Shown: positions 7,316 through 18,000 of the stretch, in pieces
Numbering within the stretch: the first letter of the stretch is position 1
How the letters are laid out: each line of letters begins with the position of its first letter
Assembly: GCA_964373575.1 (NCBI GenBank)
Contig: CAYJVB010000004.1
Span: 1 to 42,903, forward strand
Origin: CAYJVB01 sp964373575
Lineage (GTDB): Archaea; Aenigmatarchaeota; Aenigmatarchaeia; CG10238-14
Direction: 5' to 3'
Length of the DNA: 42,903 nt
Position numbers and translations under genes: made by a program
Notes under the pieces: generated by a model
The model's input: the letters and a program-made list of their open reading frames with translations, nothing else
What the model was told of the DNA's origin: nothing
Database searches by the model: none

Positions 7316-10300
7316 ATGAAAAGTTTTCTCTTGAACAAAAAAAGTCTGATTAAATTTGGAAAATGGAGCATAGGACTAATTTCTTTAGCCTTAGTTACTT
7401 ATTTTGTTATTAATTATGTTCTCTTTGCATTAGCTGCAATCAATGCAGATCAGACCTATATCAACACATCATTTGCTGGAGATAAAGTTTCTGCAAATGG
7501 TTCTGAAGAGTCATTCAACTTCACAATAACACTCTCTGCTGGTAATGTTTCACAAATTAATATTACAGTTCCAAACAACATAACTGGAAATGTTGCTAAC
7601 ATTACAATAGAAAATTCAACCGCAGGAAAAGTTCCTTCTATTAATGCATCAGGTTGGTCGGTGTTTTATGATAACTACACTGGTGATACAAGGCCAAGAA
7701 ACATAACATTTAATCTTTCAGCTGAAGCATCAGCTTTAACAGGAAGCATAAGAATTAATTTGGTTGGTACACCAAAGATTCCTTTTACTATTGATAATGC
7801 AACCCAGCAATGGAATATAACATTGAAACACAACACCTCAAGTAGCGGAACTGGTATCGATTCTACATCTATTTACACATTTGTTGATTCCAATGCACCA
7901 AGATTTGGGGATACTGTCCCATTAAACAATAGCTATATAAAAGGAACGCAATCTCAAAACTTTACTGTAACTGTAACTGATTTACACCTTAACACAAGTA
8001 ATGTTAGCGTTACTTTTGATGCCGGTGCAGGTCATAACAGAACTTTCCTGACATGTACAGGATCTGGTGCCAATGGATATGGATGTAGCCAAGTTATTAA
8101 TCTTGGATCAGGAGTCGGTGGACTAAACGTTGTTCAAGATGACGTAGTTAACTTCTACTTCAACGGTACAGATTTAGGAGGTAATCTTGGAACAAACGGA
8201 ACAGCAGCAAGCAAATTGAGCGTAAGAGTAGATAAAACTGCGCCCAAATGGGGTAATATCACAATGCCAGGCAACAGTACATATTCTCCTGGAATAACTT
8301 CTGTGTTCAATGCAACATGGACGGATAATTACTTGTTAAATACAGTTCTTGTTGAGCACAACTTCACAGGAACTTTAACCAACTATTCTGTCTCTACGAA
8401 TCAAACCAGTAATTTCGGTTATACATACACTCACATACCAGCTGGTACTCACCAAGTTAGATGGTATGCTAACGACAGTGTTACACCTTTATCAGATAAC
8501 ACCGGGCAGAGCAATAAGACAGAAATACAATGGATTAGAATAAGCACAAACACATCTACTGCAAATTTCTTGAATCTCAAGTTGAATGGAACTTCAACCA
8601 ACAACACCTACACCTATCCAGCTGCCGTAAATGCAACTGGTTATAAGGTTATAGATGAAGGTCGTGTCACATTATATAGAAATGGGACCAATGTAACTGC
8701 TGCTGGAAGCGCTAATGCTAATGAGGCTATGAATGAAACCCTGTTAGCAAATGCAACTTGGAACTTTACAGTCTATTATCCAGCAACACAGAATTATTCT
8801 GAAGCCCAAAACACAACCTACGCTTTTGTTAACAAGGGTACGGTAACATTGACTCTAACTCTGAATGGAACTGAGGCAAATAGGAGCTTCACATATAATA
8901 ATGCAGTCAATGCAACTGGTAACAAATCTTCAACTGTTCTAAGCGCTTTCAACTTGACTCTCTTGAGAAATGGTGTGCTTGTAGCTTCATCATTGACAGC
9001 AGATGCAATAAGTGAAAATGTTGTTTTAGGCAACACTACGTATAATTATACATTGATCTTTAATGGTTCGTCTAACTATAGTGATACTTCTATAAGTGAT
9101 AACAGATTTGCCTTGGTAAATAAAGGAAATTCCTTAGTTATTCTGTATCTAAATGGGTCACAAGCCAACTTTACTGTTGCAACTACGCAAGGTGCTAATA
9201 TAACAGGTACGGTCAATAATTCTCAAGGTAACATTACTTTGTGGAGAAATAGTTCATTGTATAATTCATCTATAACCTTAACAGCAATAGAGAACTTCTC
9301 AACCTATTCAGGTCATCCCAACCAGGCTTTTAATATCACCGTAGGTTATGCTCAGACTGAGAACTTCACGACAAATCAAACAACATTATATGTATTTATC
9401 GAGAATACACTACCACGAGAGACTACCATCGCAACTGTTAATGTAACTAACAATACCGTAATCGGCAAGTATGGCAATGGCACAATAAACATTAGTGCAA
9501 CTTGGATTGATAATTTCAATTTAGACAGTTACTGGTTGTCTTCTAATGAAAGCGGTAGCTTTGTTAACGCAACAGCCCTTAAATTCACTGCAACTAATGT
9601 CACGAATATAACAATTAATCCTACAGGCTCAGACTTCAATTTGGGTGAAGCTATTGTTGCAAGAATATTTACAAATGATACTTCTAACAACCAAAACCAA
9701 ACAGCTAATTTCCAGTGGACAATAGACGGGACAGCACCCTCAATGTCAAGTCCCATTCCAGCCAACTTCACATTTATTGACGGTACAAGCACACAATTAT
9801 TTAGTGTAACTGTATCAGACAATACGTTAAATGCAAGTAATGCTACGCTGCACTGGAGACCAAGAGGAGGCTCGTATACTACAGTGTCGTTGAATTGTAA
9901 TATAACTTCTGGTACTTCTTACGCCTGTAACAATACTGTCGACTTGAGTGGACAACCTGATGGAAGAGTTATTGAGTATTTCTTCAATGCCACTGACTTA
10001 TCTCAATTAAAATCAACATTGCCAGCAGACCCAACCGGTCCATTCAATGTAACTATCGATAGAAATAACCCACAGTTCACAAACGCTCAAGCGAATGTTT
10101 CAAGTTTATGCAGGTCTTGTAGTGTTAATGTTTCAGCTAGATGGACTGATGTTCAGAATTTGAGTTATGCTCTTTTCGAAACAAATGAAACTGGTTCAGC
10201 GGTTAACAAAAGCACATATGGTTCTCCATTCGCATTTTCAGCTAATGCAAATTCAGGTTTCACTGTTAACTTCAACTGGACAAATGCTTCAGCAGCACCA

Positions 10301-13300
10301 AGTGCATTCATCATCACAAGAATATTTACAAACGATACATTTGGAAATGGAAACGTTACAGGATATTTGAACTTCACCATCGATGGAACTATTCCAACTG
10401 TTGCTCTAGAATTAGTTAACACTACAAACAATACAGTAATAGAAAGAGGTGCAACGATAAATCTAACTGCAACATGGCTTGATGGATTGCAACTTGACAG
10501 ATGGTGGTCCTATCAGAATGGTACTGGTTCATTTTCAAATGCAACAGGAGTATCATTTACGTCAGGAAATGTTTCAATGGCTTATGTTAATACATCAACA
10601 TTTACAAAAGGTGGAACATTCCAATTAAGAATTTATGGGAATGATACATCTAACAACCAAAACTCAACTCAATTATATGTTTGGACTATAGACAATACTT
10701 TACCACAGAATTATAATGCCTCTATTAACGCCACTAACGCTTCGACTATCAGACAAGGTACATATATTTTGTTATCAGCCAATTGGTCGGAAAATGTTAG
10801 ATTAGCTAGCTGGTGGGTTGAACACAATGCAACTTCCGACGGAGCATTAACAAACACTTCAATAAATACAACATTCGCTGGAGCGCTCAATTATACAAAC
10901 TTCACAGTGAACACGACCACAGCAGTCAGGGGAGGAAATATTAGAATGAGAATATTTGCTAATGATACTTCAGACAACCAGAATTACACTGATATATTCC
11001 AGTTGACTATAGATGGAACTGCTCCACAGTTTGGTAACATCACAACAGCAACAGCATCGCCTGTTGTATATTCGCCTGGAGCCAACTACACATTCAATGT
11101 AACATGGACTGATAATGTTGGAGTTAGCCAGGTGTTATTCGAGTGGAATGGCTCAAGCAACTACACTTCCGGAAGTGCAGGATCATTGGGTGCAGAAGTG
11201 AAGACTTTGGCTTCAAACAACTTCAGCATCAGTCTTTATGATTTAGCCAGATCAGCAGGTAACTATACTTATAGATGGCTTTCTAATGACACTTCAGATA
11301 ACTGGAATGCAACTACAACTCAGACATACAATATCACTATTAACACAACCAATCCAGTTACCTTGAAATTGAATGGAACTGAGAATGCAAACTTGTCAGT
11401 TACATATGGTTCGTTTTCATTAGCAAACTTAAGCTGGGTTAATGCAGCTTCAGGAACTTTAAACTTGTACAGAAATGGTACTAGTGTAACATCAGCAGAA
11501 AATAATACAGCAATTAGGCTAGGATTTGGGGACCATGCTTATTTGGCCAACACAAGTGGAAACGTCAACTACTCTGCTAATGCAACAGGAGTAACATTGT
11601 ATGTTTTGGTTTCACGAGGAAACATAACGCTCAATTTAGCATTAAATGGAACAGAAGCCAATAACAGCTACACATATCCAGCAGCTGTCAATGCGACAGG
11701 ATGGAGAAACTCTTCAATAAACAACGAAGGTAACTTCTCATTATACAGAGATAGTACAATTGTTAATTCAACAACTTCATTGGATGTTGCTGGTGAGAGA
11801 ATACTTCTTGGAAACGCATCTTACAATTACACCTTAGTGTACACCGCAACAAACTATTCAACATCATTTATTGTTAATAGGTATGCCCTTGTCAACAAAG
11901 GATCATCAAACATTACACTGTTGTTAAACAATAATGCAACCAACATCACTATAGAACAAGGTAGTGTTGCGGCTAACTTCACGGCTACTATTAACACAAC
12001 TTATAGTGTAACATTCAACTTAACGGTCAATATAACTGGTTGGGGTACTAAAGGTAATACATCTTTTAGCTTGCAAAACAGCACATCAACTGGTGGTGTA
12101 ACTGCAGCAAGATACAATGTTACTGCATTCTTTGATGGAGATCAAAACTTTTCATCGATATCCACGTCATTATACATTAATATAACAGCAGACTCAACAG
12201 GTCCAACAATAAGGTTGTTTGACTATACAAACGGAACTTCCAAGAGAGCAGGATCAACAGTTACACTGAATGTTTCTGTAAGCGACACTGGAGTTGGTCA
12301 GACAGGATCTGTTAATGTTACTATTGGCAGTCTGTTTGCTGGTCTGTTAAACAGAAGTGGCTCAACTGAGTGGTATAATGGTACTGTTACAATATCCGGA
12401 AGCCTAAGTGATGGTAACCAGACTATTAAATTGAACATAAGCGATACGTTGAACAATGTTGGCACTAATAGCAGCTTTGTCGTCACATTAGATTCTACAG
12501 CCGCTACGATCACATTAACATTACCAAATAACAACACTTTCGGTAGAATTAATGTGAGTACATTTGTTTGGCTGAATGGTACTATCAGTGATAATGTAGC
12601 GATGGGAACAGGGAATGTTTCTACAAATAATACCAACTTTGGAGTTTTCAACTTTACTGGTGGAAATAATACTGACTTTTCAATTAGAAACAGTAGTGCA
12701 ATAGCAGATAGTAAAATAGCAATTCTAATTAACTATTCTGATAATGCAGGAAACGTGCAGAATTTAACAGTTGAATGGATTGTTGATAATACACCACCTT
12801 CAACAATTAATCCATTGAAGAATGTAACTTATGGAAAATACCAGCCCAGCAGTTCGCAATCAATTGAAGTTAGAGTTGTAGATACACAAACCAACGGAAC
12901 GGTTACTTTGAATTACAGATACAATATTAATGGGACTTGGTTTACTAAGTTACTAACTGCAACACCAGGAACATCGACGGTTTATGCAACAACTATTGAC
13001 ACGTCCAATCTAGTTAGTGATAATCAATATCTGGAATATTACATCACAGGAGTTGATAATGCTACAAATAGCATAACCGCAGCTGTAGGCGGATCATCTA
13101 CATCATCATTAGCCAACTTGACAATAGACTTCTACTGCGGTAATAACGGATCCGCGTTATCAGTCTGTACTAAATCCGATTTGACTGATGGACCAGGTTG
13201 GAGAATGACCAGCAGAATACCTACAAAATCTATAATTGACACTGTATCATCATTGAGCAACAACTTCAATGTCAGCAACGTCTTTTCATCCGTTAACGGA

Positions 13301-13471
13301 CAATTCAATTACACATATCACAAGAATATCACGTCTAGTGGAACACTGCAATGGCTAACTTATGATCCAAACATTGCATGGAACTTGAATACTTTGAGAT
13401 TTGCAAACAATAGCAACACAGAATATTGGTTCTATATGAACACAAGTAATGGAGTTATTAGAATTGTATAA
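7316..13471 (+). CDS. Giant secreted Ig-like-repeat surface protein (2051 aa)
   Basis: The start is ATG 7316 (MKSFLLNKKSLIKFG); an ATG 11 codons upstream adds a non-signal sequence. A hydrophobic segment at about 18-40 is a signal peptide or signal anchor ending near ALAAINADQT. The rest is extracellular: tandem beta-sandwich units introduced by (T)IDGTAP, VDNTPP or VDKTAP and a W-x-DN motif, plus a second repeat type of about 95 aa with LNGTEAN...NAVNATG...ALVNKG, in two blocks (about 8560-9390 and 11350-12190). Asn, Thr and Ser dominate and N-x-S/T sequons occur every few residues, so heavy N-glycosylation is likely. A final non-repeat domain from about 13130 (FYCGNNGSALSVC) ends without a C-terminal membrane helix. 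The next gene, 9 bp away, encodes an anchored partner. The role is inferred to be an S-layer, stalk or adhesin. Confidence 0.9.
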   Translation: MKSFLLNKKSLIKFGKWSIGLISLALVTYFVINYVLFALAAINADQTYINTSFAGDKVSANGSEESFNFTITLSAGNVSQINITVPNNITGNVANITIENSTAGKVPSINASGWSVFYDNYTGDTRPRNITFNLSAEASALTGSIRINLVGTPKIPFTIDNATQQWNITLKHNTSSSGTGIDSTSIYTFVDSNAPRFGDTVPLNNSYIKGTQSQNFTVTVTDLHLNTSNVSVTFDAGAGHNRTFLTCTGSGANGYGCSQVINLGSGVGGLNVVQDDVVNFYFNGTDLGGNLGTNGTAASKLSVRVDKTAPKWGNITMPGNSTYSPGITSVFNATWTDNYLLNTVLVEHNFTGTLTNYSVSTNQTSNFGYTYTHIPAGTHQVRWYANDSVTPLSDNTGQSNKTEIQWIRISTNTSTANFLNLKLNGTSTNNTYTYPAAVNATGYKVIDEGRVTLYRNGTNVTAAGSANANEAMNETLLANATWNFTVYYPATQNYSEAQNTTYAFVNKGTVTLTLTLNGTEANRSFTYNNAVNATGNKSSTVLSAFNLTLLRNGVLVASSLTADAISENVVLGNTTYNYTLIFNGSSNYSDTSISDNRFALVNKGNSLVILYLNGSQANFTVATTQGANITGTVNNSQGNITLWRNSSLYNSSITLTAIENFSTYSGHPNQAFNITVGYAQTENFTTNQTTLYVFIENTLPRETTIATVNVTNNTVIGKYGNGTINISATWIDNFNLDSYWLSSNESGSFVNATALKFTATNVTNITINPTGSDFNLGEAIVARIFTNDTSNNQNQTANFQWTIDGTAPSMSSPIPANFTFIDGTSTQLFSVTVSDNTLNASNATLHWRPRGGSYTTVSLNCNITSGTSYACNNTVDLSGQPDGRVIEYFFNATDLSQLKSTLPADPTGPFNVTIDRNNPQFTNAQANVSSLCRSCSVNVSARWTDVQNLSYALFETNETGSAVNKSTYGSPFAFSANANSGFTVNFNWTNASAAPSAFIITRIFTNDTFGNGNVTGYLNFTIDGTIPTVALELVNTTNNTVIERGATINLTATWLDGLQLDRWWSYQNGTGSFSNATGVSFTSGNVSMAYVNTSTFTKGGTFQLRIYGNDTSNNQNSTQLYVWTIDNTLPQNYNASINATNASTIRQGTYILLSANWSENVRLASWWVEHNATSDGALTNTSINTTFAGALNYTNFTVNTTTAVRGGNIRMRIFANDTSDNQNYTDIFQLTIDGTAPQFGNITTATASPVVYSPGANYTFNVTWTDNVGVSQVLFEWNGSSNYTSGSAGSLGAEVKTLASNNFSISLYDLARSAGNYTYRWLSNDTSDNWNATTTQTYNITINTTNPVTLKLNGTENANLSVTYGSFSLANLSWVNAASGTLNLYRNGTSVTSAENNTAIRLGFGDHAYLANTSGNVNYSANATGVTLYVLVSRGNITLNLALNGTEANNSYTYPAAVNATGWRNSSINNEGNFSLYRDSTIVNSTTSLDVAGERILLGNASYNYTLVYTATNYSTSFIVNRYALVNKGSSNITLLLNNNATNITIEQGSVAANFTATINTTYSVTFNLTVNITGWGTKGNTSFSLQNSTSTGGVTAARYNVTAFFDGDQNFSSISTSLYINITADSTGPTIRLFDYTNGTSKRAGSTVTLNVSVSDTGVGQTGSVNVTIGSLFAGLLNRSGSTEWYNGTVTISGSLSDGNQTIKLNISDTLNNVGTNSSFVVTLDSTAATITLTLPNNNTFGRINVSTFVWLNGTISDNVAMGTGNVSTNNTNFGVFNFTGGNNTDFSIRNSSAIADSKIAILINYSDNAGNVQNLTVEWIVDNTPPSTINPLKNVTYGKYQPSSSQSIEVRVVDTQTNGTVTLNYRYNINGTWFTKLLTATPGTSTVYATTIDTSNLVSDNQYLEYYITGVDNATNSITAAVGGSSTSSLANLTIDFYCGNNGSALSVCTKSDLTDGPGWRMTSRIPTKSIIDTVSSLSNNFNVSNVFSSVNGQFNYTYHKNITSSGTLQWLTYDPNIAWNLNTLRFANNSNTEYWFYMNTSNGVIRIV
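8560..12190 (+). repeat. Intragenic repeats of the LNGTEAN-ALVNKG type
   Basis: Within the 2051-aa protein, units of about 95 aa start with a (L)xLNGTxxN strand, continue through NATG and LxRNG, and end in (Y/F)A(L/F)VNKG. Clear members begin near 8565, 8839 and 11620; more divergent ones begin near 9130, 11350 and 11905. The best pair (8565 and 11620) shares the run SYTYPAAVNATG or NTYTYPAAVNATG, which indicates duplication of whole blocks rather than simple tandem slippage. Confidence 0.75.
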
Positions 13472-13480
13472 AATGATGTT

Positions 13481-14722
13481 ATGAAAAGAAGAATAAATTT
13501 GCTATTCATAAGTATATTTTTTCTTTTTGTTTTATCTACTGTTTATGCTCAAGAGAGTCTTCCCGGTGTTTGGGCAGGTTATGTAAGAATTAACAGTACC
13601 ATTGCTGCTTCTGGTATTAATGTTTCTGCAATTCTTAATAATGCTTCAGCATGGGTATCAAACACAACAATAGGCGGAGTCGAATATGCAGCTGATGTAC
13701 CTTCAGGGTATTATAGTTTAGCTGTTCCTGGAAGTACTAGTGATAAAGTTAATTTCAAAGTTTGCGGGGTTTCTGTTTCTTTACCGTCTCAGGACTGGAG
13801 TGTTGGAACTCATTACAATGGTACTTCTCCTAATTTTAATCTTTCAGTATCAACTTTGGCAGATGGTCAATCCTGTGTTTATGCATGTGCATGCTCTGGA
13901 GGTTACTGCAATTCTGGGACATGTGCTAGTTCAGCACCATCATCTGGATCATCTGGCGGTAGCAGTAGCGGAGGCGGTGGTGGCGGTGGTGGAGCAGCCC
14001 CTGGAACAACAGTTACAACACTAGCCACAGTTACAACATTACCTCAAGTAACTACAACTGTAACTACAACTTTGCCTCCACCAGTCACAGTCACAGAAAC
14101 AGTATCAGAAATAAAACCGGAAGAGCCAGCTGTTATAGAAACAAAAAATTCAGATGAAATTAAAATTGAAAAAATAGAAATTGAAGTATTTAACCAAGTC
14201 AACAATGTCGAAGTCACCATAACGAGAACATTTGAACAGCCTTCTAATGTCGCAATTTCTGCTTCAACATCATCCGATGAAAAAGTTTACACTTATTTGA
14301 AAGTTGAAAAAACAAATATAGAAGACAAAGACATTAAAAGCGTTAAGATAAAATTCAAGGTTGAGAAATCCTGGCTATCAGATAATAATATTAACCCAGC
14401 TTCTGTTATCCTCAAGAGATATGAAAACGGTGTGTGGAATGAACTATCAACTAATAAAATGAGTGAAGACGGTAATTTCGTTTATTACGAATCAATATCA
14501 CCTGGCTTATCAGTTTTCGCAATTGCAGCCAAGCAACTTCCTTCGACTACAACAACTTCAAAGCCCTTAGAGACAACAACTACTTTGCCTCAACAGCAAC
14601 AAAAACAAAAGAATGTCTATTTGATAATTGTGGTGTTAGTAGTAATTGCATCAATCGTCTTTGTAATATTCCACCAGCATAAAGAACGCCGAAAGGAGCT
14701 TCATCACAAACCATTTAGCTAA
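13481..14722 (+). CDS. PGF-pre-PGF-domain membrane-anchored surface protein
   Basis: 413 aa. Signal peptide 1-23 (cut after VYA); a beta domain (30-125); a Cys cluster C132-C136-C138-C143-C147; a Ser/Gly hinge (152-172) ending GGGGGGGGAAP; a Thr/Pro linker (175-205); a charged beta region (215-265); a PGF-pre-PGF-like domain (about 267-352) with YTYLKVEKTNIEDKDI, KSWLSDNNINP, RYENGVWNEL and the hallmark SPGLSVFAIAA; a second Thr linker; a membrane helix (378-396); and a short basic tail. The topology is a lollipop with its cytoplasmic tail inside. The ATG is 9 bp after the giant gene's stop, so they are co-transcribed. It is a paralogue of the gene at 19568 in the same relative position and probably anchors or organises its giant neighbour (inference). 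Confidence 0.9.
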   Translation: MKRRINLLFISIFFLFVLSTVYAQESLPGVWAGYVRINSTIAASGINVSAILNNASAWVSNTTIGGVEYAADVPSGYYSLAVPGSTSDKVNFKVCGVSVSLPSQDWSVGTHYNGTSPNFNLSVSTLADGQSCVYACACSGGYCNSGTCASSAPSSGSSGGSSSGGGGGGGGAAPGTTVTTLATVTTLPQVTTTVTTTLPPPVTVTETVSEIKPEEPAVIETKNSDEIKIEKIEIEVFNQVNNVEVTITRTFEQPSNVAISASTSSDEKVYTYLKVEKTNIEDKDIKSVKIKFKVEKSWLSDNNINPASVILKRYENGVWNELSTNKMSEDGNFVYYESISPGLSVFAIAAKQLPSTTTTSKPLETTTTLPQQQQKQKNVYLIIVVLVVIASIVFVIFHQHKERRKELHHKPFS

Positions 14723-14724
14723 AT

Positions 14725-14754
14725 GTGATAAATCACCACAGCAATAATTATTGC
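14725..14754. promoter_or_regulatory. Two adjacent palindromes (candidate operator)
   Basis: GTGATAAATCAC (14725-14736, 5-bp arms) and GCAATAATTATTGC (14741-14754, perfect 14-bp palindrome) fill the 33-bp gap between two genes and abut the ATG at 14756. No T-tract follows, so an operator or RNA hairpin controlling the small membrane protein is more likely than a terminator. Confidence 0.45.
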
Positions 14755-14755
14755 T

Positions 14756-15010
14756 ATGACTTATGTTAAATTCAACAATTTGATGGTTCTTTTCTACAGT
14801 ATTATGATTGGCATCTTTGTTGTATTCACAATAACATTTGTTGTAGCATATCTAAATCCAGCTAAGACAGTAATAGTAGACATAAATAGTATGGATGAAG
14901 CTAATCTAGAAATGCTGATAATAATTTTTACTTGGATTTTACTGGTTTATTCCGTACACTATATATATTCATTTGTTAACAGAAACAGGTCATACGAAGA
15001 GTCGTTTTAA
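14756..15010 (+). CDS. Small two-helix membrane protein of unknown function
   Basis: 84 aa, not recognised. Two hydrophobic segments (about 9-33, FNNLMVLFYSIMIGIFVVFT and on; about 52-72, LEMLIIIFTWILLVYSVHYI) are separated by a short polar loop, NPAKTVIVDINSMDEAN. The C-terminus, NRNRSYEESF, is charged. It lies between the two giant-exoprotein modules, 33 bp after the first anchored partner, with a pair of palindromes just before its ATG. It could be a membrane accessory of the surface assembly, but nothing in the sequence shows this. Confidence 0.7.
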   Translation: MTYVKFNNLMVLFYSIMIGIFVVFTITFVVAYLNPAKTVIVDINSMDEANLEMLIIIFTWILLVYSVHYIYSFVNRNRSYEESF

Positions 15011-15042
15011 TTCTGCTATTAGCTATGTGGTAGAAAATCTTT

Positions 15043-15068
15043 TTATTATAGGAATTGTAAATATATTT
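15043..15068 (+). promoter_or_regulatory. Promoter region of the second giant exoprotein gene
   Basis: Two TATA-like elements lie in the 75-bp gap: TTATTATA near 15043-15050, which would start RNA at about 15072, right at the TTCTCGGGGTT element, and ATATATTT at 15061-15068, which would give a leaderless message. The first fits use of the G-rich element as a leader. Confidence 0.45.
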
Positions 15069-15071
15069 AAC

Positions 15072-15082
15072 TTCTCGGGGTT
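15072..15082 (+). promoter_or_regulatory. TTCTCGGGGTT element, second copy
   Basis: Identical to the element at 7299-7309. It is 6 nt before ATG 15089, the same spacing as in front of the first giant gene, and 3 nt before the other candidate, ATG 15086. Confidence 0.4.
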
Positions 15083-15088
15083 AGAATG

Positions 15089-18000
15089 ATGAATAGGCAA
15101 TGGTTATTTGCATTTTTTTTTATTCTGCTAGGTTTACATCTAGCTTCTGCAACTGTATTTCTCAATATATATGGTAATGGAACTGTACAACCAGGCCAAT
15201 CAGTTGTCCTCACAGGATCATTAGATAATGACACATCAACATCTGGTCCTAGGCCCTATATTAATATATCAACAACAGGGAACTTCTCAGGTGTAACAAA
15301 TTATAGTACATCTAATTCTAACACAACATTCTATCTTAATCTAACTGCTCCTAATGCAACTGGGGAGCATGTATATAATATATCAACCAATTCTTCTGAC
15401 ATTAGAAATAGGTCTATTACATTATATGTCTCCAATGCAACCACAGCTAATATTTCTTATGTTGGGGCATTTCCACCATTCACTAATGGAACAACATTTA
15501 CATTTAAGCTGACATTATTAAATGGAACAACAGTTTTAGTAAATAATACGCCCAATGTCACAATTTATGTTTCCAACGGTCCGAGAGTTTCATGGACAAT
15601 AACAGCATTAAACACATCAACCGGTTCTAACGGCGCTCAGTTTTACAATGTAACAATTCCATCTAATGCTGAAACTGAGTCATACATCTTAATCGTTGAA
15701 AGAGGAGTATATGCATCTGTATTTCAAGTCAAATCCGGTTATGTTGTAGCGGTGAATACTTTAACTAGAGCTGAGGAGGTAACATCTAACTTTGCACAAA
15801 ATACCGTGGTGAACATTCTCACTAAAATCAGAGATGTTAACAGCAATCCAGTTACTGTTGACGGCGCTTATGTCGCAGTAACATTGCCAAATTCAACAAC
15901 AAGAAATCTGACATTATCATCACATCCATCATCTTCAGGTTATTATAACAATACCTTCAATGAAACATCCGCAACAGGAACATATTCTATTCAAGTTGTT
16001 GCAAGGATAGGAACAACACAAATAGAATCCACTTCAGCATTCAACATAAAAACATTTTCAGCAAGATTGGAACCACAAAAAGAGTTCTTCTTTGAATGGG
16101 GTGGTAAATCATCTTTCAAACCAGGACAAAGGGTTGCATTGAATTTACTGGTTACAGACTTGACAAATGATAGCGTGGTTCCTTCAGCCCCTTCATCCTC
16201 ATTAAATTGTACTAGGGACACCCAAGTTTTGGATATTATATTCGTTTCAAATAGCACGTCAATTAATAGATCGGCTGAAGTTAATACATCAAACACATCA
16301 TTGATAGATGGAAATGGTCAATATTTGACTTCGAATGTTTGCAGGTTCAATCTAGCTACTGCTCCTCAATCAGGCGGATTATATAATGTGAAAATAAATG
16401 TTACTTATGGTGGAAATACACAAACAATCGACGGTTTCTTCGCTGTTTCAAGATATTTCATGAAAGCTGCCCCAGTTTCTAATTTAGGAGGATCGGAAGA
16501 TTTCATGTCGATGGTAACTCCAGGTGAGAATGTCACACTTACTGTTAATGCAAGAAATACAGGAAACGACACTGATGTCCCTGGAAGTGAAATAACAAAT
16601 ATAAGAGTTTTGAGACTTGTCCCACTGGAATTGAAAGGTGGTGGCAGCGAAAATACTACTGTCGTCTACACTGTGACTAACGGAACTTCTTCAACTGATC
16701 CTAGCATTCAATTGCATGTTCCTGCTACATCCATCGGTCCAATTCTAGTTGATGTTGAAGCAACGATAGGCGGTGAAACGGTTAAAGGAGATTCATTCTT
16801 CTTAGCGAATCATCTCATGGGATTCATGTCTCCTGGTGGACAAGGACAGGGTGAGGAATTTTCTGGCGGATTCTTCTCGTCATGTTCAGGCAACATTACA
16901 TTTAGTGGAATGGTAATGGAAACCAAGACCCTAACAGCTGCCCAAGGAGTTGGTATTGTCGGTGTGATTCAAGCCAGAGAAGAACTAACTGGTAAGGATG
17001 TTACTGGTTACATCAATGTATTACAGGCAAATTCTAGCGATTCAAACGGTCACTTAAGAGCAAAAATCAACTTCAATCCAACTGGTGGCTACAGCTTCTC
17101 AGGATTTTACTTCATGATTTTCAATGCAAGTTACAAAGGCCAATATGCAGGCATCCCAGCAGGTTTCATGTGCAAGAAATTGAACTTCTTCCCACAAGTC
17201 CAAGCAGTGGGTTCAACATCATTTGGTTGGAGAGTTGCTCCTAACGCCAATTTAACAATATCACTTCAAGATGTCAAAAGATTGAATGACAGCTTTGTTA
17301 TAGGAAATCAAAGCAACGTCACTATATCGCAAATATTCAACTTTAATCCTGGTAAAGGTGGTATGAAAGTTTTATTCCCAAAGAATGCATCAGCTATGTT
17401 TTATAATATAACAAAAGTTGGAACAAGCAATTCCGTCTCATTCAACATTTCACCGTCTGATTTCACATCAAGTGGACAGAATCTAACTGACTGGCCAAAC
17501 GGCTTCATGGATCTGCAACCTAGGGTTTGCACTCAATCATTAGAACCTGCAGGTGGTGCCTGCGACACAGGGTTTGGCGGGTTCCAGGTAGTTCCATTTG
17601 ATGCTTGGTTTGAAGGATGGTCATTTGGTGAGGTGTCAGCTGGCGACGTGAAAAGCTACACAATAGATATACGATCGAATATTAGCAGGTCGAGCCAAAA
17701 TGATGCGTTGAACAGTTTCTATAATGGAACTAATCAGACAGGATTCCAAGTTAAGATTGGAAAACCATGGGAAGGTGAGCAAACTTCATTGAGTGGTGTC
17801 AGCTCAAGACTACTAGATAATGGTTGGAATAGGTCTACTGATTTCAGTTATGAGAGATGGAATATTTCATTCCAAATACCGGCAACAGGATTGAAGAAAG
17901 GGGATACAATGGTCACTATTACTGTTAACAATTCTCAAGGCCAATCTATGGATCTTGATATGTTCTTCCAGGTTGTAAAATACACCGTCACATTGCCAAG

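Noticed and set aside
7117..7353. 78-codon frame bridging minD and the giant gene
   Set aside because: It overlaps the end of minD out of frame and the start of the giant gene, and has no RBS; it is a chance frame across an AT-rich gap.
8818..12651. Several minus-strand frames opposite the giant exoprotein
   Set aside because: They mirror the Asn/Thr-rich repeats (Val/Leu-rich antisense), lack start signals and do not form a series.
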